Numbered from the stretch's first letter, positions 16,211-25,659 are shown. The stretch is 28,449 nt of DNA from Myxococcales bacterium (GCA_003155465.1 PMCR01000179.1:1-28449); one strand, 5' to 3'. Notes: a model not told the origin generated them from the sequence alone. Numbers and translations: made by a program.

Positions 16211-16815
16211 TACCGCGATCCCCGGGCAGCGGCACGCTCGTAATCCGCCGCATTGGTGCGCAAGGCTTCCAGATCCGCACTGGCTGCCCGCTTGAGCGAT
16301 TCCGCCTCACTGGCCAGACCTGCAAAGCCCCAGCCGAACGCGGGCTTGCTGGTCTTGCGAAAGACGAGACGACCGGCGGGCCACACGATTTCAGCCTCGC
16401 TGCCCGCGGCATTTTCCACCGGCGCCCGATCCCCCGCTGCCGCCAGCTGCCCGGCCAAGGTTGGCCACAGGTCGGCGGCCAGCAACTTGGCGAACAGCTC
16501 GGCGGCGCTTTCGCTGGTGGCCGCCGGCGCGAAGCGCCGGATCATGCGGTCGCGCTGCTGTCCCTCGGGAACATTGCTGAGCGTGATGTCGTACGACTCG
16601 CGCCCGGCGCGAAGAACGGTCATCCACGACCACTGCGTGTCGAGATCCAGCGCCTTCCACAGCCGGGCCGGATCCCGCGCCGCTACCGCTGCGGCCAGCC
16701 GCGCCTTGGCTTCGGCCGGCGTATCGGACCCGCGCTGCCAGCAGGCCGAAAGAAGCATGGGCAGCGCCAGCAGGATGGCCGCAGGGATAGTGCTGAAGGG
16801 GGATCGGGTCTTCAC
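16210..16815 (-). CDS. Predicted lipoprotein upstream of xseA
   Basis: The frame is open to a GTG at 16920, but the GTG at 16815 gives a classic lipoprotein signal: basic start KTRSPF, hydrophobic core, and LLSAC with Cys25 modified. It also lies 25 nt downstream of a GATAAT -10-like element, so I use it (201 residues). The mature protein is mostly helical, with an Ala/Glu-rich start (DTPAEAKARLAAAVAARDPARLWKALD) that resembles a helical repeat. Then comes a middle region with SYDITLSNVPEGQQRDRMIRRF and a strand-containing region with EAEIVWPAGRLVFRK. It closes with a charged C-terminal helix. I do not recognise the family. The one-base overlap with xseA suggests shared expression, which is unusual since one product is in the envelope and the other on DNA. 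Confidence 0.75.
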   Translation of the reverse strand: MKTRSPFSTIPAAILLALPMLLSACWQRGSDTPAEAKARLAAAVAARDPARLWKALDLDTQWSWMTVLRAGRESYDITLSNVPEGQQRDRMIRRFAPAATSESAAELFAKLLAADLWPTLAGQLAAAGDRAPVENAAGSEAEIVWPAGRLVFRKTSKPAFGWGFAGLASEAESLKRAASADLEALRTNAADYERAAARGSR

Positions 16816-16839
16816 AGGTTGTGACCGTGCAATCGAGTC

Positions 16840-16845
16840 ATTATC
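16840..16845 (-). promoter_or_regulatory. Candidate -10 element of the lipoprotein-xseA unit
   Basis: GATAAT on the minus strand (16845-16840) lies 24 nt before the GTG at 16815. No convincing -35 accompanies it. It is used only as support for the downstream start. Confidence 0.3.
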
Positions 16846-17000
16846 GGAGGCGAAGCTAATGCCGGTCGGGCCAATACGCAACGGTTGCTCCGTGACCTGG
16901 ATTCGGAGCGCCGAGCTCACTACGGTGTGCGGCGGCGCACCTTTTCCATGCCACCAACGATTATTTCGTCCAAGGAGACCGCGGCAGTCGTTAGCCTACT

Positions 17001-17594
17001 GTGGTTCCGGCCTTGCCACTCCCTGTCATGCCTGCCGACCAGCCCCTGGATCTGAACGACGAATCGCTCAGGGCGATGTTTCACGTTGGCGATCGCGCCC
17101 TCATGGGGCGGCTCTATCAAGAAAGCTATCAAGGCGTTGATGCGGCGGTTGGGGGCGTATTGCGCGGGGCCGACCGAGAGACTGTGGTACACGAACTCTA
17201 CTTGCGTCTCTTGGACAGGCCCGAGCTGCGCCGCAACTTCGCGGGAGGTTCCGTCCACGCCTGGCTGGCCACCCTGGCGCATAACCTGGCTGTGGATTTC
17301 TGGCGGCGACACCGACGGGAAACCAGCTTTGCCGAGTACGCCATCCCGCCCTTGGCAGATGAGCAGTCCCGTCGCATGGAAGAGCGGGCCGCGCTTCGCG
17401 TGTTCATAGAGCGGTTTCGTCGCGAGGCCCTGCCCGAAAAATGGGGCTCGATCTTCCAAGCCCGTTTCGTGGAGCAACTTGACCAACGCGAGGCCGCGCG
17501 CCGCCTAGGCATGCACCGGACCACGTTGGCCTACCGTGAGCTGCGCATCCGCAAACTGCTGCGCGCGTATTTGCGCAGGAGGTCCCCTTCATGA
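17001..17594 (+). CDS. Sigma-70 family (ECF-like) RNA polymerase sigma factor
   Basis: The protein has up to 197 residues. Region 2 is recognisable as LMGRLYQESYQGVDAAVGGV, the acidic VVHELYLRLLDRP, and then the -10-recognition helix SVHAWLATLAHNLAVDFWRRHRR (about 84-106). Region 4 is the C-terminal helix-turn-helix REAARRLGMHRTTLAYRELRIRKLLRAYLRRR (about 163-194). No region 1 or 3 is present, as in ECF sigma factors. The start is either GTG at 17001 or ATG at 17028. An in-frame stop at 16992 rules out anything longer, so the AAGGAG at 16972-16977 cannot serve it. It overlaps the zinc-finger anti-sigma gene by 4 nt, so the pair is almost certainly a regulatory couple. The target promoter is unknown, and I saw no clear ECF-type (GGAAC/CGTC) autoregulatory promoter in the 16816-17000 gap. 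Confidence 0.85.
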   Translation: MVPALPLPVMPADQPLDLNDESLRAMFHVGDRALMGRLYQESYQGVDAAVGGVLRGADRETVVHELYLRLLDRPELRRNFAGGSVHAWLATLAHNLAVDFWRRHRRETSFAEYAIPPLADEQSRRMEERAALRVFIERFRREALPEKWGSIFQARFVEQLDQREAARRLGMHRTTLAYRELRIRKLLRAYLRRRSPS

Positions 17595-18379
17595 ACACAT
17601 GCGAGAAGAGTCATCGCCGGTTGATCGATGCGCACTTTGCCGGCGGGCTGTCGCGGTCACAGGAAACTCGACTGCGCGCCCATCTGCCGGACTGCCCGTC
17701 GTGTCGCGAAATCTACGACTCCTATCTGATGGCCGAGCAGCTCGATCCCAAGGGATCGAACCCGCGCGCGCGCCTGGCCTTCGCGCTGGGATTGTCAGCC
17801 GCGAGCACGTCCCCGGGCCGCCGTCGCGGATCGCGTCTTGGACTGGGCCTTGTGGCCCTGGCAGGCGGAGCTGGGATTGTCCTCTTTCTGACAAAAGGAC
17901 CGACTTCCCAGAATGATTTCGTATCGCGCGGCTCGGTGACCGGGAGCCCTTCAGTGGACCTGGATGTGGCGGTCTTCCGCGTGAAGGGCGATCGCGAATC
18001 GGAACGCGTGCGCGACCGAGTGTCCGCGCGCGACGAGTTGGCCTTTGCCTACCGCAACGAGCGCGGCAAGGCGTTCTTGATGATCTTCGCGGTCGACGCT
18101 GCTGGGCGCGTGGCTTGGTACCACCCGGGGTGGACCGATGCGGCCAGCAACCCCAAGGCCATTCCCATCACCAGGCAGGTCGGTTTCAAGGAACTGCCCG
18201 AGGCCGTGCGGCAGCCGTTGCAGGGGGATCGGATTGTGTTGCACGCTCTGTTCATGAATAGTGCCGCGGATGTGCGTTCTATCGAGGAAAGGGTGGCGCG
18301 TGCGGCACCCCTGGCGGATGTGGCCGATACAGCCGCGGGGGAGATTGATCGCAAACTGCTGCTGGCGGTGACCCGATGA
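17591..18379 (+). CDS. Membrane-bound zinc-finger anti-sigma factor with periplasmic domain
   Basis: The protein has 262 residues. The start ATG overlaps the sigma stop (ATGA) and has AGGAGG at 17577-17582, 8 nt away, the best ribosome site in the operon. The N-terminal cytoplasmic part has the zinc anti-sigma pattern: C4, then H31-x3-C35-x2-C38 in RAHLPDCPSC. A basic stretch (PGRRRGSR) precedes a single transmembrane helix at about 83-101. The remaining ~160 residues would be periplasmic, with strands such as DLDVAVFRVKG and KAFLMIFAVDAAGRVAWYHPG and a PLQGDRIVLHALF segment. These resemble domain of unknown function DUF4384, often found with surface or sensor proteins. This is the expected layout for a factor that holds the sigma protein at the membrane until an envelope signal arrives. 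It overlaps the caspase gene by 4 nt. Confidence 0.85.
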   Translation: MNTCEKSHRRLIDAHFAGGLSRSQETRLRAHLPDCPSCREIYDSYLMAEQLDPKGSNPRARLAFALGLSAASTSPGRRRGSRLGLGLVALAGGAGIVLFLTKGPTSQNDFVSRGSVTGSPSVDLDVAVFRVKGDRESERVRDRVSARDELAFAYRNERGKAFLMIFAVDAAGRVAWYHPGWTDAASNPKAIPITRQVGFKELPEAVRQPLQGDRIVLHALFMNSAADVRSIEERVARAAPLADVADTAAGEIDRKLLLAVTR

Positions 18380-20025
18380 AACGACTGGGGCGTGTCGGCC
18401 TTGTGGGAATTGTGCTGGCATTCTGGGCCGACGGGGCGCAGGCCGCATCCGAGCCGCCGCGCAATGCCGTCTTCGCCCTGATTCTGGGCGTGAACCACGG
18501 CGTGGATGCGGACCTCAAGCCCTTGCACTACGCGGACGACGATGCTGTTCGCTACCAGGAGTTGTTTCGCAGCTTGGGCGCCAAGACCGTGCTTCTGGCC
18601 AATTTGGATCAGGAAACCAGCGCCCTGTCGCCGCAGGCAGCAGCCGAGGCCTTGCCGCCCACGCGCGCGTTCCTGTCCAAGGCTGTGTCGCTGCTTGCCT
18701 CGGAGATCGCCATCGCGCACGGCCGCGGGGTGAAGACGTCCCTCTATGTGCTCTACTCCGGGCACGGCAACGTGGCTGGGGAGCACGCCTACCTCACCCT
18801 GGAGGACGCACGGATCGATGGGGCTGCCTTGGGGCACGAGGTCCTGGATGCCATCGCCGCCGACGAAACCCATCTCATTGTCGACGCGTGCTACTCCTAT
18901 TTTCTGGTGGGAGGCCGCGGTCCCGGGGGCGAGCGTCGTCCGGTGCAGGGCTTCTCGGCCTTGTCCGACCTCGGCCGGCGCAACGATCTGGGGCTCCTGC
19001 TGTCCACCTCGACCGGAAATGAAAGCCATGAATGGGGCGCCTTCCAGGCCGGGGTCTTCAGCCACGAGGTGCGTTCGGGTCTGTACGGCGCGGCCGATTT
19101 TGACGGTGACGGCCGCATCAGCTACGCCGAAATGGCGTCGTTTCTCGAACGCGCCAACCAAGCCATTGTGAATGGGAAATTTCGCCCGAAGATTTTTGCG
19201 CGCGCGCCGACCTCGTCGTCGCAGTTGATCGATCTACGAGTGAACCAGGGACGTTCGCTCGCTGTCGGCGAGGGGTTCCCCAGCTCGCACTATCTGGTCG
19301 AGGACCAGCGCGGGGTGCGCATGCTGGATTTTCACAATGCCAAGGGGCGTGCGCTGCGCCTCGTGCGTCCGGCGGGCACAGGCAATCTGTACCTGCGCCG
19401 TTTGAGCGACGATCAAGAGCTGACCATACCGCCTGCCGACGACGTGGTGGACCTGGCCCAGCTTGCCTTTGCTGATGCGCGGGTCGCGGAGCGAGGCGCG
19501 GCTCACCAGGCCTTCAGCCTGATCTTCTCGCTGCCTTTCGACGAGACAAAGCTGGACCTGTTGGCCACGGTTTCCCCGCCTGCCAAGACCACCAAGTCGA
19601 CGACGCGCAAGCTGGTGCTGTGGTCTTTGGGCGCGGCGTCGGCGGTCGGTGCGGCAGTCGGGGGCGTCCTGCTGTGGGACGCCTCGCGCGCGGCCGACGA
19701 GGGCCGCCGGTCATCGCAACAACGCGCGCCCGAGTTGAACAATCGCATCGACGCGCGCAACACACAGGCCACCGTGGCATTCGCCCTGGCCGGCGCCGCG
19801 CTGACCGCGGGCGCACTCACCTGGTTCTTCACCAGGCCCGACCGTGCCCAGAATCGGTCAACTCCCCCTGCCAAGGACGACGACCGAGTGCAGGACGACG
19901 AGAGGCGCGCCGAAGGCTCCGCCGACCGATTCTCAGGCCAGTGGGCGCGAGGTGGTCTGGTTTCCCCTTGGTCCATGCAAGTCGGTTTTTGGCCCACCCA
20001 GCTCAACCTGTCCGCGCGATTCTAG
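18376..20025 (+). CDS. Exported caspase-fold (C14) cysteine protease with EF-hand loop and C-terminal membrane anchor
   Basis: The protein has 549 residues and its ATG overlaps the anti-sigma stop. The signal peptide is about 1-23 (ending AQA). The caspase-like domain spans about 30-275: ALILGVNHGV and LHYADDDAVRY open it, the catalytic His is in LYSGHGN (H130), and the catalytic Cys is in LIVDACYS (C172). At 241-252 there is a perfect 12-residue EF-hand loop (D-F-D-G-D-G-R-I-S-Y-A-E), suggesting Ca2+ control as in metacaspases. A beta-rich domain follows (about 285-395). Two transmembrane helices (about 412-434 and 465-486) flank a polar loop, and a charged linker and aromatic tail end the protein. 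The signal peptide plus helix pair would put the protease in the periplasm. Operon position suggests it acts on, or is controlled with, the sigma/anti-sigma pair. Confidence 0.9.
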   Translation: MKRLGRVGLVGIVLAFWADGAQAASEPPRNAVFALILGVNHGVDADLKPLHYADDDAVRYQELFRSLGAKTVLLANLDQETSALSPQAAAEALPPTRAFLSKAVSLLASEIAIAHGRGVKTSLYVLYSGHGNVAGEHAYLTLEDARIDGAALGHEVLDAIAADETHLIVDACYSYFLVGGRGPGGERRPVQGFSALSDLGRRNDLGLLLSTSTGNESHEWGAFQAGVFSHEVRSGLYGAADFDGDGRISYAEMASFLERANQAIVNGKFRPKIFARAPTSSSQLIDLRVNQGRSLAVGEGFPSSHYLVEDQRGVRMLDFHNAKGRALRLVRPAGTGNLYLRRLSDDQELTIPPADDVVDLAQLAFADARVAERGAAHQAFSLIFSLPFDETKLDLLATVSPPAKTTKSTTRKLVLWSLGAASAVGAAVGGVLLWDASRAADEGRRSSQQRAPELNNRIDARNTQATVAFALAGAALTAGALTWFFTRPDRAQNRSTPPAKDDDRVQDDERRAEGSADRFSGQWARGGLVSPWSMQVGFWPTQLNLSARF

Positions 20026-20049
20026 GCGTCTTGGAAGATTCCCTTGTCC

Positions 20050-20090
20050 AGGTCGCTCCTCTAGTTCGTTTCAACGGCAGGAGGTCGCTC
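20050..20090 (+). repeat. 9-nt direct repeat AGGTCGCTC before the Kelch lipoprotein gene
   Basis: AGGTCGCTC occurs at 20050-20058 and again at 20082-20090, 32 nt apart. The second copy overlaps the ribosome-binding site AGGAGG (20079-20084) and ends directly at the ATG at 20091. It may be chance, or a site for translational control. Confidence 0.4.
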
Positions 20091-21458
20091 ATGAAATCCA
20101 CCCAGTGTCTTCGCTTCACTTCGATTGTCCTAGCGTTCGGTGTCGGCGCCTGCGTGAATCACGTCCCTATTGAAGGCATGTCTTGCCCTTGCCTCGACGG
20201 GTACAATTGTTGCGATACCACTAACCGGTGCTTGCCAACGGGCCAGGCTTGCCCGGCTGATGCCGGGGCCACGACCGATGTCAGGCCATCCAAGTGGCAG
20301 CCCGTTGCTTCGGTGTCTTTGGATTGGATCTCCTCCCCGTCGCAGCCTCTCGTGATGGGCGATCGGGTCACGTTCTGGGAGGGCTACAATGAGACCGGGC
20401 GGGCACTAACCTACCGCTTTGCGCAGAACGACTGGCTGCAGCAACAAGGCCATTGGCCGGAACAGGCCTATTCAACGGGGGTTGGTTTGGTGTGGACGGG
20501 ATCGCAAGTCGTCTACTGGGGGGGCGTGGTCGACACGACAGGCCCGGGCTGGAGGGGCGTGGTCAATCCGACAGGCTCCGAGTTCGTGTGTAACAACCTG
20601 GGCGGCGTCTACTCCCCAGCGACCGACACATGGTCCGCTATCAACACGACCGGGGCTCCTTCGCTCGCGGTTGATGGCGGTGGCTTCACGGGGAACGAGG
20701 TGGTCTTGCGAGGCAGTTCGTGCCTGCCCCAACCGAGCGGTAGCCCTGTTCCAGGACCCGTGATCGGTGCTCTCTATGACCCAGCCACGGACACCTGGCG
20801 GAACATGTCCACGGTGAATGCACCCACCACCACGAACGGCACCGACGTTGTGCTCGGCGAGAAAGTGGTGTGCTGGGGCGGCGCACCGTACATCGCGGGA
20901 CAGGCGTACACCCAGTCCCCGACTCAGCCGTCAGAGCTGACAAACTCCGGCGCCGTGTACAGCGCCACGGATGACACATGGACCGCCATGTCGACCACCA
21001 ACGCCCCCAGCCCGCGTTCGGGCATGGTGGCCCTTGCCATGCGCGGGAAGATGTTCATCTGGGGTGGCACCGATGGAACTACCAATTCTTTGGGCGAGCA
21101 GAACTATTTCCACGACGGCGGCATCTTCGACCCTGAGACCAACACCTGGACGTCCATCAGCAAGGAGGGCTCTCCCCCCACCTACAATGGGTGGTCTGGT
21201 TTGTGGGCTGAAGAGCAGGGGCTGGCATATGTCTGGGCGTTCATCTGGGCGCCCGGCGATCGAGAACCTGCCGTCGTCTTGTCGACCTACGACCCGTCTG
21301 CCGATCGATGGGTCCCGGTCGATGTGACCGGATTTCCCAGGATGCAGGATACAAACTTCGTCTGGACGGGACGCGACTTGCTGGCCGTCGGCGTGCTGGC
21401 TCCCGCCTCGACCACGACTCCGCCCACGACGATGGGTGGCTTTCGCTACACGCCATAG
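20091..21458 (+). CDS. Kelch-type beta-propeller lipoprotein with Cys-rich N-terminus
   Basis: The frame is open far upstream inside the caspase gene. The ATG at 20091 has AGGAGG 6 nt before it and begins a lipoprotein signal (LAFGVGAC, Cys21), giving 455 residues. A compact Cys-rich segment follows (CPCLDGYNCCDTTNRCLPTG), of a kind common in myxobacterial surface lipoproteins. The rest consists of about five Kelch blades with the recurring pattern GG-V-Y-x-P-x-T-D-T-W...T-x-x-A-P-S, such as VYSPATDTWSAINTTGAPS, LYDPATDTWRNMSTVNAPT and IFDPETNTWTSIS. Such propellers bind proteins or sugars. The gene lies 65 nt after the caspase stop on the same strand, so it may be a fourth member of that operon. 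The partner is unknown. Confidence 0.85.
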   Translation: MKSTQCLRFTSIVLAFGVGACVNHVPIEGMSCPCLDGYNCCDTTNRCLPTGQACPADAGATTDVRPSKWQPVASVSLDWISSPSQPLVMGDRVTFWEGYNETGRALTYRFAQNDWLQQQGHWPEQAYSTGVGLVWTGSQVVYWGGVVDTTGPGWRGVVNPTGSEFVCNNLGGVYSPATDTWSAINTTGAPSLAVDGGGFTGNEVVLRGSSCLPQPSGSPVPGPVIGALYDPATDTWRNMSTVNAPTTTNGTDVVLGEKVVCWGGAPYIAGQAYTQSPTQPSELTNSGAVYSATDDTWTAMSTTNAPSPRSGMVALAMRGKMFIWGGTDGTTNSLGEQNYFHDGGIFDPETNTWTSISKEGSPPTYNGWSGLWAEEQGLAYVWAFIWAPGDREPAVVLSTYDPSADRWVPVDVTGFPRMQDTNFVWTGRDLLAVGVLAPASTTTPPTTMGGFRYTP

Positions 21459-21560
21459 CTTTGCGTCCTCGAGAGAGGTGCCCGACACCCCGGCCCCCTG
21501 CTCGGAGCCGCGGTGGTGGCGGGCTGCGCACATCGCCCTTCGGCTCCCTGGCCGGATTCG

Positions 21561-21569
21561 TGCTAGATT
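21561..21569 (+). promoter_or_regulatory. Extended -10-like element upstream of the gene before cysS
   Basis: TGC-TAGATT at 21561-21569 places the hexamer 16-21 nt before the GTG at 21585, so the leader would be about 9 nt. The rest of 21459-21560 is GC-rich and without clear signals. Confidence 0.35.
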
Positions 21570-21584
21570 CAGCCGCGCTCGACG

Positions 21585-22724
21585 GTGACCGACGAAACCA
21601 AAACCACCCCCCCTCCGGCCGCAGGGCCGCTGCCCGACGGCCTTGCCGCGCCTTCGGGCGAGGACGAGTTCGCCGGGATCCCGTCCCCGCGCGGGCGCCA
21701 TCCTGTGATCGCCTTGGCGACGGCGGCTCTGGCGTGTTTCCTGATTTTCCAGATCAAGGACGATGTGCGCTATGCCCTCGCGCCCGGCGTGGTGCAGGAT
21801 CTGGGGGATGCGCGTTCAGTCAGCACGGCCAAGACCGAAGCGCTGCCGATCAACCGGTACGTCCGAATGGCGGGCCATGCCGATCGTGAAAGCGCAGTGG
21901 TGCTGGACACGCAGGGGTCGTGGCATTTCATGCAGTTCTTTCGACTGCTTGGCACCAACAACCGGATCTTCGTCAGACGCGCGGCTGATCCATTGCCGGC
22001 CGAGATGGCAGCCCACGACGTGTTCGTGGGCCGGCTCATGCGTTTTGCCGACCTTTCGTTTCAGGCAGCCATCCGCCGCCACTTCGTGGGTCATGTGAGC
22101 GCGACGCACTTCTTTGCGCCCACCGACGTACGGGCCGCGCTGGCCCAGGCATCCGGGGGGGCGTTGGCGCTCACTGACCTGCTCGGTGATCGTGTGGTCC
22201 TGGCTGCCAACGACGAGCTGGTCATTGAGATGGACCGTCCCGGCCAGATCCGGGTTGAATTCCCGCGCGGGCGATTCCCTGACCAGGCCGCGGCCCGCTC
22301 CGCTGTCGAACAGCAGGGAGGGCAGGTGATCGAGGCACCTGGCGATGCCGTGGATCCCAAGCGCCTGGCCCTGGTGGTGACGTTCCCGCCCGAGGGGCGT
22401 GACCAGGCCTTGCAGGCGCTGGGCGAAATGGACCGCCGGCTGCACATCGGGCCTGCCCACACCACACACAAGGCCCGCGTCGCAGATCTCGGCTCCACCG
22501 CTGATGCGATCGTGGTCAAGACCGCGGGTGGGAACGCGCAGGCGCTTCCGGCCGCCCAGATCCAAGGCATCGGCACCCTGGCTGCGGTGCAGATCCCCGA
22601 CGACGCGCTCATCCTCTTCGAAGGCGAGCGGCCGCGCGAGCACCTCAAGTCGCTCATTATCGCTGCCTTCCTGCTCGGCTTTGCCATTGTCAATCTGTTG
22701 GCCCTGCGCCGTCGGGGCGGCTAG
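21585..22724 (+). CDS. Conserved-looking membrane protein of unknown function, upstream of cysS
   Basis: The protein has 379 residues with a GTG start. It has a Pro/Thr-rich cytoplasmic start (1-38), one transmembrane helix at about 40-57 (VIALATAALACFLIFQI), a long soluble domain, and a second helix near the C-terminus (about 353-372, SLIIAAFLLGFAIVNLLAL) followed by RRRGG. The middle region would face the periplasm. It contains an INRYVRMAGHADRES segment, then YxF-type strands such as HFMQFFRLLGTNNRIFV, and many Asp/Arg residues. I have no family name for it. It resembles a membrane-tethered two-helix protein with an extracellular domain, but no enzymatic motif is visible. It ends 8 nt before the cysS ATG, so the two are co-transcribed. 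Confidence 0.8.
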   Translation: MTDETKTTPPPAAGPLPDGLAAPSGEDEFAGIPSPRGRHPVIALATAALACFLIFQIKDDVRYALAPGVVQDLGDARSVSTAKTEALPINRYVRMAGHADRESAVVLDTQGSWHFMQFFRLLGTNNRIFVRRAADPLPAEMAAHDVFVGRLMRFADLSFQAAIRRHFVGHVSATHFFAPTDVRAALAQASGGALALTDLLGDRVVLAANDELVIEMDRPGQIRVEFPRGRFPDQAAARSAVEQQGGQVIEAPGDAVDPKRLALVVTFPPEGRDQALQALGEMDRRLHIGPAHTTHKARVADLGSTADAIVVKTAGGNAQALPAAQIQGIGTLAAVQIPDDALILFEGERPREHLKSLIIAAFLLGFAIVNLLALRRRGG

Positions 22725-22731
22725 CCAAATC

Positions 22732-24195
<1,464 letters not shown>

Positions 24196-25182
24196 CTATC
24201 GTCGCTGGTCGCCCTTCGACAAGTACGCGAGGATCACGTCATCCAGGCTCCGCGTGCTGACCAGACTCTCGGGCGGGGGCTCTTGCTGCACGGGCGGGGG
24301 CGCAGCGGTGCGGGGCGCGTCGGCCGGGTCGGCGGTCTCGGTCATGGGCTGGGCCGGCGGCGCGTCTGGCTCGGCCTGGCGGTTCGTCAGAAGGTTGGGG
24401 TGGCTGCCTTCCTGGACGACATACGGGACCCCGCTGCCAGGGCGGCGCGGGCGTGGCGCCATGGGGCGAGCCGCGCCTGGGTTTTTGCCGCCGACGCCCA
24501 CGACGACCCGGCGCTGCACCATGACGGGTGAGGCGGTGCCACCTGGGGCCTCGGGTCTGGGGAACCGGCGACGTTCGGGCGGCATCCCGATCTCGCCCGG
24601 GCCGAGCGATGCTATGTCGCGGGTAGGTCGCCGGAAAGTGTAGGTCCCCGGCCCGGGCGCGGTGGGCCGGATGTTGTGAACCGGCAGCGCTTCGGGCGTC
24701 TGGATCTTGTCCGGAGGCGGCGTAGGAATGGAATCCAGATCGAGGACTTCCGGGCCTGGGCTCGGGGTTGCCTCGGGCAGTGCTGCGGGCGCATCGGGCG
24801 CATCCTCATGCGTTATCAGTACCTCATCCTCGGGTGCGAGCAGCGGCGCCTGCAATACCTCGGCCGCGGCCTGCGCAGGGGCGGCGAAGACCTCGCCCCG
24901 CGCCGCAAAGAAATCCCCCAGGCGGTCGTCATACAGGCCCTGCTTCAGCTCTTTGAGTATCTCTTTGTGCTGACCTTGCATCAGCCCGCGCACGCCCTCC
25001 TCGCGAGACGCGGCGTCGTACTGGCACCGCTTGGTCGCGAGAATGCTGCCTTCGAAGAAGAGATGGGTGTACAGATGCGGATTGGCCGGCCCCGAATCCT
25101 CGGTCTGGACGTGGAGAATTCGCCCTCCATAGCGAACGTTGTGGTTGTACCCGAGCAGGGGGCTTCGAGGCGGCTTACCCAT
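24196..25182 (-). CDS. Uncharacterised protein with a conserved-looking N-terminal domain and Pro-rich tail
   Basis: The frame is open to 25245, but the ATG at 25182 (MGKPPRSPLLGYNHNVRYGG, 328 residues) is preceded by a TATAAT -10 only 10 nt upstream, so the longer version is unlikely. The first ~60 residues look like a compact domain: GYNHNVRYGGRILHVQTED, then HLYTHLFFEGSILATKRCQYD. I recall similar N-termini in uncharacterised myxobacterial proteins, but no function is known to me. A helical segment follows (LMQGQHKEILKELKQGLYDD). The long C-terminal part is low-complexity Pro/Ala/Arg-rich sequence, with a short final helix SLDDVILAYLSKGDQRR. There is no signal peptide or membrane helix. 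It may be a cytoplasmic adaptor with a disordered linker and a C-terminal peptide motif. It is divergent from the small gene at 25245. Confidence 0.75.
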   Translation of the reverse strand: MGKPPRSPLLGYNHNVRYGGRILHVQTEDSGPANPHLYTHLFFEGSILATKRCQYDAASREEGVRGLMQGQHKEILKELKQGLYDDRLGDFFAARGEVFAAPAQAAAEVLQAPLLAPEDEVLITHEDAPDAPAALPEATPSPGPEVLDLDSIPTPPPDKIQTPEALPVHNIRPTAPGPGTYTFRRPTRDIASLGPGEIGMPPERRRFPRPEAPGGTASPVMVQRRVVVGVGGKNPGAARPMAPRPRRPGSGVPYVVQEGSHPNLLTNRQAEPDAPPAQPMTETADPADAPRTAAPPPVQQEPPPESLVSTRSLDDVILAYLSKGDQRR

Positions 25183-25192
25183 CAAAAACCTG

Positions 25193-25198
25193 ATTATA
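25193..25198 (-). promoter_or_regulatory. -10 element TATAAT for the minus-strand gene at 24196-25182
   Basis: A perfect TATAAT on the minus strand (25198-25193) lies 10 nt before the ATG at 25182, implying a leader of about 4 nt or a leaderless transcript. No good -35 was seen. Its promoter region overlaps the plus-strand element at 25215-25223. Confidence 0.5.
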
Positions 25199-25214
25199 GC
25201 GCTTGCGCCGACTG

Positions 25215-25223
25215 TGCTAGAAT
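25215..25223 (+). promoter_or_regulatory. Extended -10 element for the small gene at 25245
   Basis: TGC-TAGAAT at 25215-25223 is a good extended -10 match. It lies 22-27 nt before the ATG at 25245 and faces the opposite way to the TATAAT of the divergent gene. Confidence 0.45.
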
Positions 25224-25244
25224 TGGTTTGTAGCAGGCGTCCCA

Positions 25245-25541
25245 ATGGTGAACGTCACCGCCACGAAGATTCGCGACAACACGCAACCGCGATCTGCGTG
25301 CTCTGGCATGGGCCGGCCCTATTCCGGCTATCTTATCAGCTTTCCCACCGTTGGTCGTGGCATGGTGATTTTCCGCGATCCCAGCGGCCACCGCATGGTG
25401 ACCACGCCTGTGCGGCGGGTGCTGAGCGAGTTCGGGGCTGCGGACATCTACGTCGAGACGGAGAACTCGGTCTATCGCCTCCGTTTCCGTTCGCCACCGG
25501 CAATCGAAGCAGCCGCGAGCGCCACGGCGAAATCTGGTTAG
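25245..25541 (+). CDS. Small hypothetical protein
   Basis: The protein has 98 residues starting at an ATG. The composition looks like a real folded domain rather than a shadow of a gene on the other strand. It contains PYSGYLISFPTVGRGMVIFRD, HRMVTTPVRRVLSEFGAADIYVETENSVYRLRF (given here as two overlapping motifs, residues about 25-45 and 49-82) and an Ala-rich tail. The strand-turn pattern suggests a small beta-rich protein. I do not recognise the family. It has a plausible promoter just upstream, and a promoter-like element for the next gene (pntC-like) lies about 140 nt after its end. There is no signal peptide or metal motif. Its position opposite an uncharacterised gene with overlapping promoters suggests joint regulation. 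Confidence 0.6.
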   Translation: MVNVTATKIRDNTQPRSACSGMGRPYSGYLISFPTVGRGMVIFRDPSGHRMVTTPVRRVLSEFGAADIYVETENSVYRLRFRSPPAIEAAASATAKSG

Positions 25542-25659
25542 GACCTGACACCACCCGGGCGGTGAGATTTCGACGGGGTTGGCCGCGGACCAGGAGACGA
25601 GCGTCCCGAAACCTTGATTTTGTGGCTGTGGGCGAGTGGCGCCTGCAGTGGAACAGCGG

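Noticed and set aside
16927..16940. GTGCG-GCGG-CGCAC hairpin between the lipoprotein and sigma factor genes as an operator
   Set aside because: It is a 5-bp GC-rich repeat with no promoter beside it that would make it meaningful.
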